The notes beneath the pieces were generated by a model. The model saw nothing but the letters and a program-made list of their open reading frames with translations, searched no databases and had not been told where the DNA came from. From Vicia villosa (taxonomy: Eukaryota > Streptophyta > Magnoliopsida > Fabales > Fabaceae), in the NCBI RefSeq assembly GCF_029867415.1, contig NC_081183.1, forward strand, positions 35,732,655-35,796,654: DNA of 64,000 bases, in the 5' to 3' direction. The translations under genes were made by a program, and so were the position numbers. How positions within the stretch are numbered: position 1 is the stretch's first letter; every line of letters begins with the position of its first letter. Shown here piece after piece: positions 22,273 to 34,354 of the stretch.

Positions 22273-25200
22273 TGTCGCTACCGCGAAAAATGGAATCAGA
22301 GTCGCCACTAAAATATTCATCCCATCGCGGGAAAGGAATATCAGAAAACCTAACTCAGAACAAGAACAAGGTCTTTCGACCAGAGAACAGGGCACGGGAG
22401 TCGGTTACGCAAGGCGAAGGTGTTAGCACCCCTCACGCCCATCGTACTCGATGGTATCCACCTATGTTTGTTTCTATCTAAAGGGTGTCTAATGTCTAAA
22501 ACTAAATGCGAATGAATGCAAAAGAAATACGGGGAAAAGAAGGAATTATTTACAAGTGTGCTCGCTTAGGCCCCGCGACCCAATGCCTACGTATCCCTTA
22601 CAAGGAATCAGAGCGACCGTAGTTCGGCTCAATATTTTCTATGTTTTTGTGTTTTTTAGGTGAACAGAGGTTAAAGTCGCACTCCATGATGCTCGACCTT
22701 TGGAGACTTATACGCCTAATTATGGAATGGATTCAACATGTTCTTAAGAATGCCACGAGGGCGAGAGATAGAAGAGAGTTTGAGCGTTTCGAGGAAATCC
22801 CTAAAGCAAGGGAAACTCGAGTTACTCTATGGTTTGTGTTTTTTAGAAATTGGGAACTTACGCCTGAATGGGACCCTAAAGCAAGGGAGATCCAAGCACT
22901 CGAACATTCCCTAAAGCAAGGGGTGTTCAAGCTTCCATTCCCTTTTTAAGATTTTCACTTTTTTATTAATGTTTTAAGTATTTTCTTTGTATTTTTTAAG
23001 GGGATTTATTTCAAGTATTTATTAGATGGATTAAAGTTGAAAAGAAAAAAGAATGAAAGGGGAACTAACCTATTTTCTAATCTAATTGTTATTCTAATTC
23101 CTATTTAAAGTCTAAACTAAAATCTAGAGGAGATTAACAAAAAAAAAAAGTTGTTTTAACAACTAAGGGCATTTTTAGTATTTCACAAATATTGAAAATA
23201 TTCACAAAATAAGAGAAATAAAACTCTAAACTCTTAAAGAAAATATTCACAAACAATACTATTTTTATTCATGTTTTTAAGACTATTTTTGGATTAAAAC
23301 TAAAAGCTATTTATTATTATTTACCAATCGAAATTCAAGAAAAACCAACAATTAAAATTCTAAAGAAAATATGGATTCTAAAAATCTAATTAGCTAAGAA
23401 AGTATCTTTTGTCACATTTTTATTTGAGTAAAAAAAAAGAATTATCAAACTAAAATAAAAGAAAGCAAATTTTAATATTTTTTAGAATCTGTCCCCAGGG
23501 GGGGTGTATGAGCAAAAACAAAATGAGCTGAAATCTATACTAAAAGCGCTTTGGGCCAGAACTGGGAGGCGCATAAAGGAATATGGCGCTGGGCCCGGAC
23601 AGAACGTGGCCCAACCTCACATCCATTTCAATTCCATTTTTATTCAGCATTTATTATCTCTTTATTTCATTTATTTACAGCATGTGACTATAGTCCCAGT
23701 AAAATGTAACGTGAAAATATTATGTGGATACACACATCAATGGGTCAAGTGGAATTTAAGTGAGAAAAGACAAAGAACTATGCTTGAACCAGTCACATGG
23801 CAACACCTCACCAATTAATCATATGAAAAAGACGAAACCACATAACGATGGAAAAAAAAGCCACCAATACCTCATGGCCACGTGTTCCGGCCATGCACAA
23901 CACAATAACAGAACCAGACGCCGGAGCTCCGCTTCCGGTCGTCTTCCTCAGCCGTACTCTCGCCGGAACCAGCCCAGAAACGGATAACAGAACCACCATT
24001 CCACTCGGTTTTCCGAGCTGAGCGAGAATCCAATGCTTATTTTCCTTGACTCTTTTTCTATCATGTTAACCGAATACAAACATAAAACTCTAACTTCATA
24101 GAAAACTCACCTAAGCATATCAATCGATTTCTATTCATTCACAGAGTCCAAAGAGGTGATTCAACCATTCCAACAACAGTGCTTTAATATAAACTGAAAG
24201 CAAACATTCAAGAATTGGAGATAATTCCCATGCGTGTAAGCACCGGATGCATGAGCTAGCACATAGGATCTAAGATGTTGAGAAGGCTCAAGATCACTTA
24301 CCTGAAAGACTCTTGGATCGAGATCTTGAGAACGAAAGAATGTTCCAACCGGCTGCAGCCTCTTCAAACTCTCAATTCCATAGATTGCAATGGAGAAGCA
24401 GTGATGGCGAGATAACCGAGTATGGATGATGGAGATGGTGATATGACCGAATCTTGAAGGTGATGAAGGAGATTGAAGAAGGTTGTTGATGTGATGAAGA
24501 GTTGAAGGTCCGTGGTGGTGATTTGATGAAGATGATGATGAAGTGTGGTGGTGAAGGTGATAGTTAATGGCGGTTGAAGGTGGTTCGTGGTGGTTAGAAA
24601 GTTTGTTGAGTTTGTTACAAACGGTTAGAGCTTTTGTTGAAGATGAGAGATGAAGGATGAGAGAGAGAGAGATGAGAGAGAATGGAGAAGGTGAGTGAGA
24701 GGGGAGAATGAAGAAATGAATCGTGTGGAAAAAAATGGAGAGAATGAAAAGTGAGTGTGGTGTGAGGATCTTTGAGTTTATATAACGAGGTGAGGGAGCA
24801 TGTTATGCTATGGTGCCGACCCGGTAGTGAATCTCTTCTCTTCTCTCTTTAACAAACAAGCCGCATAGCTCATGGCAAGATTATCCACGTGTTTTTCACG
24901 TGCAGTCTTTGCATGGTTTTTTCTAAAAAAGCTAATGGTGGTGAAAAATATGCATGTTGCAAGTTTCCACGTGAACCCCTTACAGCTTCAACTTGCGAAC
25001 TTCTCAAGCTTCAAACTTGCCAACCAATGACTCAGATGCTTACTTCTTGGGTTCACATCACAGCTCACTTGTAGTAGAACAAATTTTGTGTTGGTTAATT
25101 CTTGAGATGGCGCTTGTAAGTGGAAGAAAATTTGCAAGGAACTCAAAGGAGGACAACAACACTTGAACACGCACGCGCAGCACAATTTCTAGCATGGCGC

Positions 25201-26520
25201 TTTGTCGTAATGCACATTCCCATGAAGTGACTTTGAAGTTTTGTATCTTGTTCCAGACTCGACCAAAAGATTTCATTTTTGTACCATTCGAAAGAGGACC
25301 TGGAGGAGAGGATATTGACATCAAGTTTGGACCCAATGGTGGATTGTATAACCTCTAAATTAAGTTTACATTACGCTCACCACGTGTATGACAAAATGCG
25401 CGTTCTTGCTATGGCTCGTGACCTGGCCAGATATCCAACCGTGACTTCGCGAAGCAACGACTTTAGAGGATCATAAGTGATTCATCTTTTGTCCAAATGG
25501 CTTATTTCTTGGCTTATTATGGAGAGGGAATGGAAGAGAAGAGATTTATGTCAAGTTTGATCCTGATGGGTTTTTGTGATTCCTTATAATCATCCTCAAA
25601 GTTGGCACGCCATGTGTTTGACAGAATGCTTACGCGTGACCTGGATTTGTGCCCAGCAATATGACTTGCACAAGTGTGATTCTTCAAACTTCTCTCCTTT
25701 ATATCTTTTGATTCATACCTCTTTTGACAAAAGTCCCAACTACAATATTGTTGAGGGCTATGAATAGAACATTTTCTATGTTGAGCTTGTCTTGAAATTC
25801 TTCCATATGCCACGTGTAAATTGGTGCTGAAGTGGACTGATCATCATGCTTTAAAGTGTCAAAATATTTTCTAAGTGTGAGAACTTTCCTTTTTTAGCAT
25901 GGCTTCCAAAAATGGCAACTTTAACAATTTCTTGATTTTACTTTATTTTGTTGACTTTTCTTTGACCGATTTTTCACCAAAAGTCCACATTTGACAGTTG
26001 ACTTTGACTTTGACCAAAAGTCAACATTTCCCGATTTTTCTGATTTCAAATGAATTTCCCGATTAATCCGTTTCTGATCTGATTCTCAATCAATTTTCAA
26101 CCCAAGGGCTCCAATGAATACTTCCTCCAGACAACCATATTTTCATACTCAAAAATCATCTTCTGATTAAATATTGACCAAAAAGTCAACAGGGTTGACT
26201 TTGGTCAAAACCCTAATTTGGAGACTCTGATGGATCGGAAGCTTGTATCCTTTAACCTGAGCTTTGACTTGGAGAGAATGAAACCCTGATCTTTAGGAGG
26301 ACTTCCATGGGAGTGGTATCATACAATCAGACTTCAAATCTTCTCTTATTTTCTTATCAGGAATTTCTTCTACATAGAAACTCTTTTTTGTCAGTTTTCT
26401 TGAACAGTAACGATGATATGAATGAATGTATTGAGTGGATGGCCTATATGAAGTATGTACATGAATGTGATGTCGAAGCCAGTTAGGAATAAATATGTGG
26501 GCAAATTTTGGGGTGCAACA
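22273..26520 (-). repeat. 5' LTR of Ogre-like element 1
   Basis: Equal in length (4248 bp) to 10967-15214. The right boundary is GGGTGCAACA, and the PMD frame resumes at the next base. A TATA-like site lies at 24777-24786 (minus). Sequence flanking the right boundary is GCTGC. The matching left target duplication cannot be found because the left end is rearranged. Confidence 0.9.
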
Positions 26521-26949
26521 GCTGCTCCCGACACAGTGACCAGAGTGCAGCTCACTGCCATATTTGAGGAATGGGAACATCATGTGGTACCGGAGGAGTA
26601 TCGTCGCATTCGGGTCACCCAGGACTGGCACAGTGTGGAGGGGTACGTCACATGGTTCTACCGGGTGTCACATCCTCTGCTGACACCCGACGCTCCCGAC
26701 ACTCCTAGGCCAGCACACGAGGAGATCCTGGAGAACTAGCAGCCCGAGGATGACCACGCCATTGATCTCCTGCCGATCTGCCAGCGGATAGAGATGTTTG
26801 GGCGGGACGCGTTGGATCGAGGTGTCGTTCATCAGGGCGGTCCAGAGGCAGTCGCCGTGATGGAGATGATCGTCACTGATGCGGGCCGTGCGGCGGCATA
26901 CAGGCGGCAGAGGAGGTCCCAGGGAGAGAGGGTTAGACATACCCAGTAG
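26521..26949 (+). pseudogene. PMD protein pseudogene, 3' part
   Basis: Open frame continuing the PMD protein after the retroelement, in a high-GC codon style matching 8220-9844. It contains DTVTRVQLTAIFEEWEHHV and YRRIRVTQDWHSVEGYVTWF, typical of the C-terminal half of MULE-borne PMD proteins. A TAG at 26737-26739 interrupts the frame. Similar residues then continue (AIDLLPICQRIEMFGRDAL, RRQRRSQGERVRH) to a natural-looking stop at 26947-26949. Two nonsense codons plus a nested retroelement make the gene dead. Confidence 0.82.
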
Positions 26950-27166
26950 TGGTCGGGTTTTTTTTTGTTTGTTTTCGGATTGTATCTTTCGTACATTATT
27001 ATTATTTGGATTTGGATCGAATCGGCTTGTATATATTACTATTTTTATCATATTACTATATTAGTATTTTCTGTTTATATATCGCTTATTTTATTTGCCG
27101 TCTTCCTTTAATTAAAAATACGAGGCTGTTTCCAAAAACATAAAAAAAAACACAGTTTCTGCATAA

Positions 27167-27322
27167 TTCGGAAGTTCATTTCCGAAACCCCCCAAAATCT
27201 GAAAAAAAGATGTTTTCGAAAGTGCATATCCGAAAACACCCCCCATTTGGTGTTTTCGGAGATGCACTTCCGAAGTCTGAGAAAATTTAAAAAAAAAAAT
27301 ACTTCGGAAATTCATTTCCGAA
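27167..27322. repeat. Right cluster of four palindromic subterminal motifs
   Basis: Four TTCGGA-N8-TCCGAA type palindromes lie at 27167-27186, 27215-27234, 27255-27274 and 27303-27322. They mirror the left cluster, are about 40-48 bp apart and lie within 220 bp of the MULE right terminus. Confidence 0.8.
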
Positions 27323-27385
27323 GCAGGGGTAAAGTGGGGTTTTCGCTGGGGGTGACCCCATAGGGATGTGGGTAAAGAAATTTTC

Positions 27386-27793
27386 AATTTTTTATATGAT
27401 GCATATCTTATTCGAATTTGCTTCTAGTGTTAAGCCATGTTGCCTTACACCGAATTATACTAAAATGAGACTTATTTTTCTGATCAAAGACACAACAAGT
27501 GATTTTATCCATGATACTTTTTTTAATACTACCACGGCTTCTTTGGTTACGAATAATTACTTGAAAATGAGAAAATTGATATTTTCAAGAAACAAGAGAT
27601 GGAAATTATGTATTATTGGTTATCTTGTACTTTCGTTGTATCTTAGGACAATAATGAACAGTAATTAAGATGAAGTGGTTAGCTATGGGTTGATTTCAAT
27701 TTTCACTCATAATTTGAAATTTTCCTAATCCTGTAAGGCCAAATGAATTGGCAAACCAAACGAGATGATGAATGTCATGATTCAATTGGCTAC
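27386..27793. other. F-box intergenic flank, right of the MULE
   Basis: No gene. About 27670-27785 matches about 2490-2625, so this is the continuation of the duplicated F-box intergenic unit that the MULE entered. Confidence 0.55.
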
Positions 27794-28970
27794 AGTCAAA
27801 AGTACTTTAAACGTGTATTTGACTTTCTTTGTTCTCTTAAGATATTGTACAACTGGGATCAAAGCTTCTAGTTTGATTCGAGGATAAGAGTTATTAGTAT
27901 GCTCTATAGTTGCAACTTTGTCTGATCTTCCAAGTTTCGCTGCAGTCACAAGTTCCGTTGTGCAGTTTTGATTATAACAAATTGATGGAAGAACTTTTTT
28001 GGCTTGTAGAAAGTTCAAGTCAAAGATGCGTTGATAAATCAAGATTACACAAGGTGCAAGATTATGTCAGAGTTAAAGAGTTTCCTGCCAACAAGGAAGT
28101 TACACCATAAAGTTTCAACCTGATTTTTGGCATGTGAAATTCTTGGAGTGGTTTAGCTTCAAGTGAAATTTATTCTTCATGATAAAGTATATTATTATCA
28201 TTGATGACAATGTGAAATTCTTGAAGTGGTTTATCTTCAAGTGAAATATATTCTTCATGAAAGAGTATGATAGTTTTTAAAACTATGAATATCGGTGAAG
28301 ACAATGTGAAAATTCTTGAATTGGTGTAGCTTCAAGTGACTATACTCTTTATGATGGAGTATGATTGTCGGTGAAGACAATGAAAGTTAATGTATTATTT
28401 TCAATCATGATGGAGATTGATGAGATTGGTTGAAAATATACATGTTGATACTCTTTATGGTGGAGTATGATTGTCGGTGATGACAATGAAAACTTATGTA
28501 TTATTTTCAATCAAGGTGGAGATTGTTGGGTTTGGTTGAAAATATATATGTTGAAGGAGTCCCACATCGCTTATTTTTGTGAAGGAAGAGGGATTCCAAG
28601 GCTATATATAGGATTCAAATTTTTCTTTTCAAGATGCATTAGTCAAAAGCACTTTAAGCTTGTATTTGACTTTCTTTGTTCTCTTATCCTCTTGTAATAG
28701 AGTGTTGTGATATTTCTTTGTTCTCTTATGCTCTTGTATTAGAGTGTTGTGAGATGTAGTTAAATATTTGTTTTGGAGGGTGTGAGTGTACTAGGGACCT
28801 GAGGTATTTGAGGGTATATTATGTGTTGTAATCATTTTTATATAGTGTTATTCTCTGGTTGTTTATTGACAACAGTCGTGGTTTTTTCTGGGGTTTTGGA
28901 GTTTCCAGGTTAATCTATTGTGTTGTTATTTTATTCCTCTTTTTTCTCTATGTTTGTAATTTTCCCAACA
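27794..28970 (+). mobile_element. Small degraded LTR element with intact-looking 3' LTR
   Basis: The 3' LTR is 28524-28970 (447 bp). It begins TGTTGGGTTTGG and ends TTTTCCCAACA, an inverted 7-bp terminus, and is preceded by the polypurine tract AAGGTGGAGA. A TATA-like GCTATATATAGG sits at 28601-28612. A piece of the LTR (AGTCAAAAGNACTTTAA ... GTTCTCTTA, 28641-28686) recurs at 27794-27839, presumably the remains of the 5' LTR. The interior has no recognisable domain but has imperfect repeats at about 28134-28523 around CTTCAAGTGAAAT and GACAATGTGAAATTCTTG. The polypurine-tract region itself is duplicated at about 28400-28440. Probably a non-autonomous copia-type derivative. Confidence 0.62.
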
Positions 28971-30617
<1,647 letters not shown>

Positions 30618-31463
30618 TATATATATTCTTTCTTTGATTTAATTTTAATTAATATATAATTTTAAAATTTTAATACATAAGGCAAAATTTAATTACTACA
30701 CATCATTTAGAGTAAATTATCCTTAACTTTACAATGGGTAGCAACAAAATTTACCACTGTTAAAAAAAACCGAGAGTTGAAATAAGTGTGGCACACAATA
30801 TAATATAGAAGAATACTTTAGATACAATTTTTTAATGTGATTTTTACTATTTTTCAATGAAAATATAATAAATATATAATTTTATCTTATACATATAAAA
30901 ATTTCTCTTATTTTCACTCTTTAAATTATGTTAAAATACACTTATCATATTTTCATTGACAAATAGCATAAACTACAACTAAAAAATTGGAGGTAAGTAT
31001 TCTTCTATAATACTACATTCTAATCAAAATTAAAGTTTGTGTTACACATTATAAATATATTTTAAGGAAAAACATTTTTTTGATATAAATAAATAATAAT
31101 AAAAGGATAATATTTTGTCATCGATTTTAGGAAGTGATTGAGAAGTGAAATAAATTGAGAGAAAATATCAGTCTCTTAAATAATTTAATTCATCAATTAA
31201 GACTATTAAATTAAATCAAATTATAGAATAAGATTTGGAAGTACTCAATAAGATTGAGAAGTAAAAACCATTATCGCATCTTTTGTATTGTGTTGTCCGT
31301 TCACTAGGATTGCCGCCGTAAGGGGGTGATTATCTCTTCTGTAAAGCAGCATCATGAAACCATCATATAGCGAATTTTGTGTGTTCTCAGTTTACTTGGA
31401 TTGCCGTCGCCATAAGGGTTCAAACTTTGAACTCTACGGTTCTCTTCATCCTTACGTTCGCAC
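30618..31463. other. AT-rich intergenic sequence and duplicated F-box leader
   Basis: 30618-31280 is AT-rich with nothing recognised. From about 31291 to 31370 there is a broken copy of an F-box leader and start (GATTGCCGCCGTAAGG, then GATTATCTCTTCTGTAAAGCAGCATCATGAAACC without the ATG). It is followed at 31371-31428 by a second, better leader (TTCTCAGTTTACTTGGATTG). The leader was duplicated in tandem and only the second is linked to the gene. Confidence 0.6.
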
Positions 31464-32651
31464 ATGATGAATATCTCTCCTGCAACCATTGCATCCTCGC
31501 CGGTAACCTTGCCGGAAGAACTTATCGCAGAGGTATTATCCTTGCTTAAAGTAAAATCACTTTTGCGATTCAAATGTGTGAACAAGTCCTGGAACTCACT
31601 CATCTCCGATCCATTCTTCGTCAAAATGCACCTCATTAAATCATCACGAAACCCACACATTCTTCATTCCCTCACATACTTATCGAGTACTTCCAATTCC
31701 AAAATTGGCCTACAAAATCTTTCCATACTACGCAGTTTGCTCGAGAATCCCTCCATCAATCTCTTCCCAAAAGATTCTATATACTTGATGGAAAAGTGTT
31801 GTCATATTATTGGTTCCTGCAATGGATTGACTTGTTTAGTCACTTCTCCCCGATATCCTAAGTGTGAGATAGAACTCGATATATGGAATCCAGCAACCAG
31901 ATGTTTGTCCCAAAAACTAGACTCTTGGTACCATGATCTTAATTTCTTGTTTAAGTTATCATTCGGTTATGATAATTTAACTGATAAATATAAGGTGGTG
32001 GCCTTCCGTTCCAAGCAGGTCCGAGTTTTCACTATTGGTGATAATGTTTGGAGAAATGTTCAAATATTTCCTACCTATCCCTACGAGGATCCCTACACTT
32101 GCTGCCAATTGAATGGTGTCTATTTGAATAATAGCCTTAATTGGTTTTCCCTTCGAGGTTTCCGCCCTAATGATTGTTATCGTAGTAGGAATCTTAGTGT
32201 TCAACAATTTGTGATCATCTCATTTGATTTGGGAATAGAGACCAATACACAAATTTTGTTCCCTCATGATTTTGATCAAGTGCCAGATGTTCCACCAATT
32301 GTTTGCGTGTTGATGGAATGTCTTTGTTTTTCTCACTATTCTAAGGGGTGTGATTTTGTTATATGGCAGATGAAGGAACTCGGAGTCCAGGAATCTTGGA
32401 CGAAATTGCTTAAATTTGATTATTGTAATCAATGTGGTATTTTTGAAGTTCATGATATGTTGCCTCTGCATGTCTTTGAGAATGGAGATACGCTGATATT
32501 CGCCAGCAATCCTAAACAATTAATTCTCTATAATTGCAGTGAAAATAGAGTAGTAAAGCAAACTACAGTTACAAATAGAATACTCATAAGTTGGTTTAAT
32601 ATCAACAATTATGTTGAAAGTTTGCTTTCACTCATACAATGGAAATGGTAA
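31464..32651 (+). CDS. F-box protein, C-terminus replaced at a retroelement junction
   Basis: 395-codon frame. F-box at residues about 13-55 (LPEELIAEVLSLLKVKSLLRFKCVNKSWNSLI), then the FBA domain with CNGLTCLV, IWNPATR, LSFGYDNLTDKYK and VWRNVQ, to YVESLLS. It is a paralogue of 2971-4182, with which it shares the conserved leader. Host similarity stops at about 32630. The last residues (about IQWKW) and the stop at 32649-32651 are read from the 5' end of a copia gag. Only the last two or three native residues are lost, so the protein could still work. Its 3' UTR and polyadenylation site are replaced by retrotransposon sequence, so expression is doubtful. Start at ATGATG 31464. Confidence 0.82.
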   Translation: MMNISPATIASSPVTLPEELIAEVLSLLKVKSLLRFKCVNKSWNSLISDPFFVKMHLIKSSRNPHILHSLTYLSSTSNSKIGLQNLSILRSLLENPSINLFPKDSIYLMEKCCHIIGSCNGLTCLVTSPRYPKCEIELDIWNPATRCLSQKLDSWYHDLNFLFKLSFGYDNLTDKYKVVAFRSKQVRVFTIGDNVWRNVQIFPTYPYEDPYTCCQLNGVYLNNSLNWFSLRGFRPNDCYRSRNLSVQQFVIISFDLGIETNTQILFPHDFDQVPDVPPIVCVLMECLCFSHYSKGCDFVIWQMKELGVQESWTKLLKFDYCNQCGIFEVHDMLPLHVFENGDTLIFASNPKQLILYNCSENRVVKQTTVTNRILISWFNINNYVESLLSLIQWKW

Positions 32652-34287
32652 CAATGGTTATACTAGACCACCAGTGTTTGATGGTGAAAACTTTGAATAC
32701 TGGAAAGATAAACTTGAAAGTTACTTTCTTGGTCTAGATGCTGATCTATGGGATCTTCTGTTGGATGGTTACAAACATTCAGTTAAAGCCAGTGGTGTAA
32801 AGCTCACAAGACAAGAAATGACTGATGAGCAAAAGAAGGAATTCAGAAATCATCACAAGTGTAGGACTGTTTTGTTGAATGCTATCTCTCATGCTGAGTA
32901 TGAGAAGATATCTAACAGGGAAACGACCCATGACATATATGAGTCTTTGAAAATGACTCATGAAGGAAATGCTCAAGTCAAGGAGACCAAAGCTCTTGCA
33001 CTAATCCTGAAGTATGAAGCCTTCAAGATGGATGATGATGAAAACATTGAGAAGATGTTTTCAAGATTTCAAACTCTAACTGCTGGATTAAGAGTTCTGG
33101 ACAAAGGCTACACCAAGGCTGATCATGTGAAGAAGATCATCAGAAGCTTGCCCAGAAGATGGGGCCTAATGGTGACTGCATTCAAGATAGCAAAGAATCT
33201 GAATGAAGTCTCTTTGGAAGAGCTGATCATTGCCCTGAGTAGTCATGAAATTGAGCTTGACGCAAATGAACCTCAGAAGAAAGGTAAGTCTATTGCATTA
33301 AAATCTAATTATAAAAATTGCAATAACGCTTTTCAGGCTGAAGAAGAAGATTCTGAAGAATCAGAATCAGAAGAAGAAGATGAACTGTCCATGATTTCCA
33401 GAAGGGTAAACCAACTCTGGAAAAGAAAGCAAAGGAAGTTCAAGAGCTTCAGAAGCTCAAAGAAGCCTGAAAGAGGAGAATCTTCTGGAGGCAGAAGATC
33501 TGACAAGAACAAGGTTATCTGCTATGAGTGCAATGAGCTTGGACACTTCAAGAATGAATGTCCAAAACTTCAAAAGGAGAATCCCAAGAAGAAGTTTCAT
33601 AAGAAGAAAGGTCTTATGGCAACATGGGATGATTCAGAATCAGAATCAGACTCTGAAGGCGAGCAGGCAAATCTTGCACTAATGGCCACAGTGGATGATG
33701 GATCAGAATCTACATCAGAATCAAATTCTGAAGAGGTATTTTCTGAACTATCTAGAGAAGAGTTAGTTTCCAGTTTGACTGAACTTCTGGAACTCAAGGC
33801 TCATCTTGAATCTGAAACTAAGAAGCTTGAATTGGAAAATTCTGAATTAAAAGAAAAAGTTATAAAATTATCCAACAATGTTGGATCCTCTTCTGATTCA
33901 GAAAAGTCCACTCCAAGCCTGAACCATATTCTGAAAGAATATGACTTAAGTTTCAGGAAGTTCTTATCTAGAAGTATTGGCAGAAGTCAGCTAGCTTCTA
34001 TGATATATGCTGTCTCTGGAAACAAAAGAGTTGACATTGGTTATGAGGGTGAACCCCCATACAAGCTTGATTCTGTGGATGATATGAAAATATCATACAA
34101 GCCTCTGTATAATCAATTTAAGTTTGGCCACTCACATGATATTAGGCACACATCACATGCTAAAAGCTTTCACATAACACACACTAAGAAGCATGTGACA
34201 CAACCTAAGAAATATCATGTAACTAAGGATAAAGATGATCATGTTGTTCCTCCTATTTCTTATAATGCTAAACCCAAGTTCAATTAG
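32631..34287 (+). pseudogene. Copia gag (SIRE type)
   Basis: Begins within the F-box junction; the frame opens as NGNGNNGYTRPPVFDGENF, the conserved start of the copia UBN2/DUF4219 capsid region. The capsid domain runs to about codon 200 (ENIEKMFSRFQTLTAGL). It is followed by a Ser/Glu-rich linker and a CCHC zinc knuckle CYECNELGHFKNEC near 33520-33561, which binds RNA. A second acidic SESDSE stretch and a coiled-coil Glu/Lys-rich segment follow. The frame is ended by a TAG at 34285-34287 where the minus-strand relative at 58459-59154 has CAG. Without it the frame would run to 34468. Confidence 0.85.
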
Positions 34288-34354
34288 AACTTGAAGAAAA
34301 CTAACAAGAAAGGACCCAAGAAGATGTGGGTACCTAAGGAAAAGATTATTCCTA

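Larger units (their letters stand above)
10967..26520 (-). mobile_element. Ogre/TAT-like LTR retrotransposon 1 (non-autonomous)
   Basis: The two LTRs are 10967-15214 and 22273-26520, each 4248 bp. On the minus strand each begins TGTTGCACCCCAAAATTTGCC and ends GGTAGCGACA. The primer site (22251-22270) reads TGGCGACTCTGCTGGGGACG on the minus strand, matching the 3' end of plant tRNA-Arg as used by Ogre elements. The polypurine tract is the complement of 15215-15227 (GAATAGGGGCAGC). The 7-kb internal region has only broken gag remnants (about 21197-21328 and 20960-21094), no protease, RT, RNase H or integrase, and long tandem-repeat arrays near the 3' LTR. It is inserted in the PMD gene of the MULE. 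Confidence 0.88.
7508..27394. mobile_element. Mutator-like element (MULE) carrying a PMD gene, with a nested Ogre-like element
   Basis: The left end at 7517 reads GAAAATTCTTTGCCCACC, and the right end at 27385 gives, in reverse complement, GAAAATTTCTTTACCCACAT. These are imperfect terminal inverted repeats that continue degenerately for about 60 bp through a GGTCACC block. The flanks AATTTTTTG (7508-7516) and AATTTTTTA (27386-27394) fit a 9-bp Mutator target duplication with one mismatch, although they are low-complexity. Subterminal palindromes occur at both ends. The cargo is a PMD pseudogene and no MURA transposase is visible. Removing the nested retroelement leaves an element of about 3.2 kb. 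It sits in the flank of an F-box pseudogene. Confidence 0.72.
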
